Positions 62,453 to 64,000 of a stretch of DNA of 64,000 bases are shown here, one piece after another. Numbering within the stretch: position 1 is the stretch's first letter; every line of letters begins with the position of its first letter. Below the pieces are notes generated by a model that searched no databases, had not been told where the DNA came from, and saw only the letters and a list, made by a program, of their open reading frames with translations. Both the position numbers and the translations under genes were made by a program. Source of the DNA: Theodoxus fluviatilis (Eukaryota; Mollusca; Gastropoda; Cycloneritida; Neritidae); contig JAWQFJ010001303.1 of NCBI GenBank assembly GCA_034096865.1, positions 1 to 64,000 of the forward strand. Direction: 5' to 3'.

Positions 62453-63075
62453 TCAGGAAGCAGAAGGCACACGGGCCTTCAGAATTAACCAATGGGATGC
62501 AAGGGCACGTTTTCCTGACGTGCTCAGCGTTTAAAATTAGATTGAGAGTATTGCGCGAAGCACAGCCTAGAAAACGTCTTTTTTTCTTTCATTTTTTTCT
62601 TTCTTAAATTCCATGACTTTCCATGACCTAAGTTGAAATTCCATGACTTTCCAGGCCTGGAAAATGATAAATCAAATTCCATGACTTTCCAGGTTTTCCA
62701 TGACCTGTACGAACCCTGCTTGAAGCAAGGTCAACCAAACTGGTATCAAAAGATAGGGCTTGCTTTGACCTATATACCACTTGTAGCTAAGGTCGCCATT
62801 CTCAATAACGTGGGAGAAAATTGGGAAAATGTGAAAAATGACTGTTTTTGAGACCACATTTATGGCTCCTGTGACCTTGACCTTGAAGCAAGGTCAAGTC
62901 ACTATGTATGTTTTTTGAGGCCTTGTCATCATACACCATCATGCCACATTTGGTGTTGATAGACTTAATAGTCTCCGAGAAAAATCCAACGTTTAAGTTT
63001 TTTACGCCCGGACGGACGGACGGACGGACGACACGGTTGAGTACATAGACTCACTTTTGCTTCGCATGTGAGTCA

Positions 63076-63378
63076 AAAATGTTTCTATATGTACACGCAA
63101 TAGCAAACTTAGGGAAAAAAATAAGAAAAACAACAACACCAGAGCCTTATCTCTCATAATAGTTAGCTAAACTCAGCATACATTTTGAAAGTTCCTGGTT
63201 AGGTCTGAAAAATCTTGCTGTGCTTGGCTAGACAACTTGAAAATGTTCCTGGTCTAAACACAAACAGCTACTTCTCAGCACGAACACCACAGAGGGTCTT
63301 GGGATCCAGAATGAACAACCACCACCAAAAAAAACATCTAACACCAGACTTATCAATTCCAGCCCTATTGCAATCTGG
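63076..63378. other. Spacer between two GGTCA-rich elements
   Basis: Nothing recognised; no HSP60 5' exon is visible here. Confidence 0.5.
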
Positions 63379-64000
63379 AACAAGAAGGGCAAAGCCCATA
63401 CGACTCACATGCTTGACCTTGACCTTCAGGTGACCTTGAGGTGACCTTCAAGGTCAAGGTCAAACAACTAAACCTACCAATGACATCATACACTAAGAAA
63501 TGATTTACACATTTTTTCCTACCAAAAATACACGTGACCTTGACCCAAGGTCAAGGTCATGCAACACAAAGCTGTTAATTCAAGACATAGGAAGCACAAT
63601 GGTGCTTATTGGCACTTTCTACCATGAGATATGGTCAATTTTAGTGGTTCACTACCACATTTTGGTCACATTTCATAAGGGTCAAAGTGACCTTGACCTT
63701 GATGATATGTGACCAAATGTGTCTCATGATGAAAGTATAACATGTGCCCCACATAATTATTAAGTTTGAAACAGTTATCTGCCATAGTTCAGGGTCAAGG
63801 TCACTTCAAAATATGTATACAATCCAACTTTGAAGAGCTCCTGTGACCTTGACCTTGAAGCAAGGTCAACCAAACTGGTATCAAAAGATAGGGCTTGCTT
63901 TGACCTATATACCACTTGTAGCTAAGGTCGCCATTCTCAATAACGTGGGAGAAAATTGGGAAAATGTGAAAAATGACTGTTTTTGAGACCACATTTATGG
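63379..64000 (+). mobile_element. GGTCA-rich element, cut by window end (E5)
   Basis: The copy begins ACAAGAAGGGCAAAGCCC and runs in the same order as E2 up to GAGACCACATTTATGG at the window edge. Confidence 0.85.

Larger units (their letters stand above)
60063..62718 (-). mobile_element. hAT-like element, 6-bp target duplication (copy B)
   Basis: Ends CAGGGTTCGTACAGG/CCTGTACGAACCCTG are flanked by CTTGAA (60057-60062, 62719-62724). It is closely similar to 52246-54677 over its whole length but keeps two segments deleted there. Confidence 0.8.
59571..63075 (+). mobile_element. GGTCA-rich element split by a hAT-like insertion (E4)
   Basis: The left part 59571-60062 and right part 62719-63075 join at CTTGAA, the duplicated target of the inserted element. 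Both ends (AAGGGCAAAGCCCATAC; CGCATGTGAGTCA) are present, and the rejoined length is about 850 bp, as for E2. Confidence 0.85.

Noticed and set aside
59363..64000. HSP60 first exon or HSPE1 (often head-to-head with HSPD1)
   Set aside because: I found no AVTMGPK-type exon or HSP10 coding sequence here; they are expected beyond the window.

Overview
The window is animal nuclear DNA: split genes with GT-AG introns, dense nested transposons, long microsatellites and one run of 17 Ns. Several repeats resemble families I associate with marine molluscs (a DIRS-type element, GGTCA-rich elements, a LINE with an ATT-type tail). A lophotrochozoan, probably a gastropod or related mollusc, is my best guess; this is inference, not proof.

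Only two conserved host genes are recognisable, and they lie tail to tail. On the + strand the last three coding exons of an STK16-like serine/threonine kinase lie at 6053-9687; earlier exons are missing, and a 5.3-kb DIRS-like retrotransposon (about 240-5581) lies upstream. On the - strand ten exons of mitochondrial chaperonin HSP60 run from 59362 down to a stop codon at 21262. They encode 517 residues in phase and lack only the N-terminal exon(s) beyond the window edge. Tight exons of 94-253 bp are spread over more than 38 kb because the introns are full of mobile DNA.

Layout: 1-5600 DIRS-like element with gag and tyrosine recombinase but no reverse transcriptase core; 5600-9700 kinase exons; 9700-21260 intergenic DNA with a tandem repeat, a Helitron-like element, a Kolobok-like TTAA element and SINE-like repeats; 21420-30475 HSP60 last intron, holding a 5.9-kb inverted-repeat structure with a second Kolobok-like element, a LINE 3' end and a zinc-finger element nested in it, then two piggyBac-like derivatives; 33191-39155 an intron with a full-length decayed piggyBac inserted in a SINE-like repeat and itself carrying two inverted GGTCA-rich elements; 39264-46173 an intron with a 5.1-kb THAP/DDE element; 46274-55005 an intron with five tandem units and a hAT-like element; 57428-59109 a zinc-finger element; 59571-64000 GGTCA-rich elements, one interrupted by a second hAT-like copy.

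The most interesting signal is a ~126-nt sequence repeated seven times, plus one decayed copy, in four different HSP60 introns, always in the host-sense orientation. Read on the - strand it has a 5' hairpin, an ACACCA hinge (H box), a second hairpin and a terminal ACA box, and similarity stops at the ACA. I read it as an intron-hosted H/ACA snoRNA family, five of whose copies sit on a tandemly amplified unit. Other notable signals are mobile elements packed with TCAAGGTCA-type nuclear-receptor half sites, a 346-bp apparently perfect duplication between inverted elements, and a set of DNA transposons with matched 6-bp target duplications.
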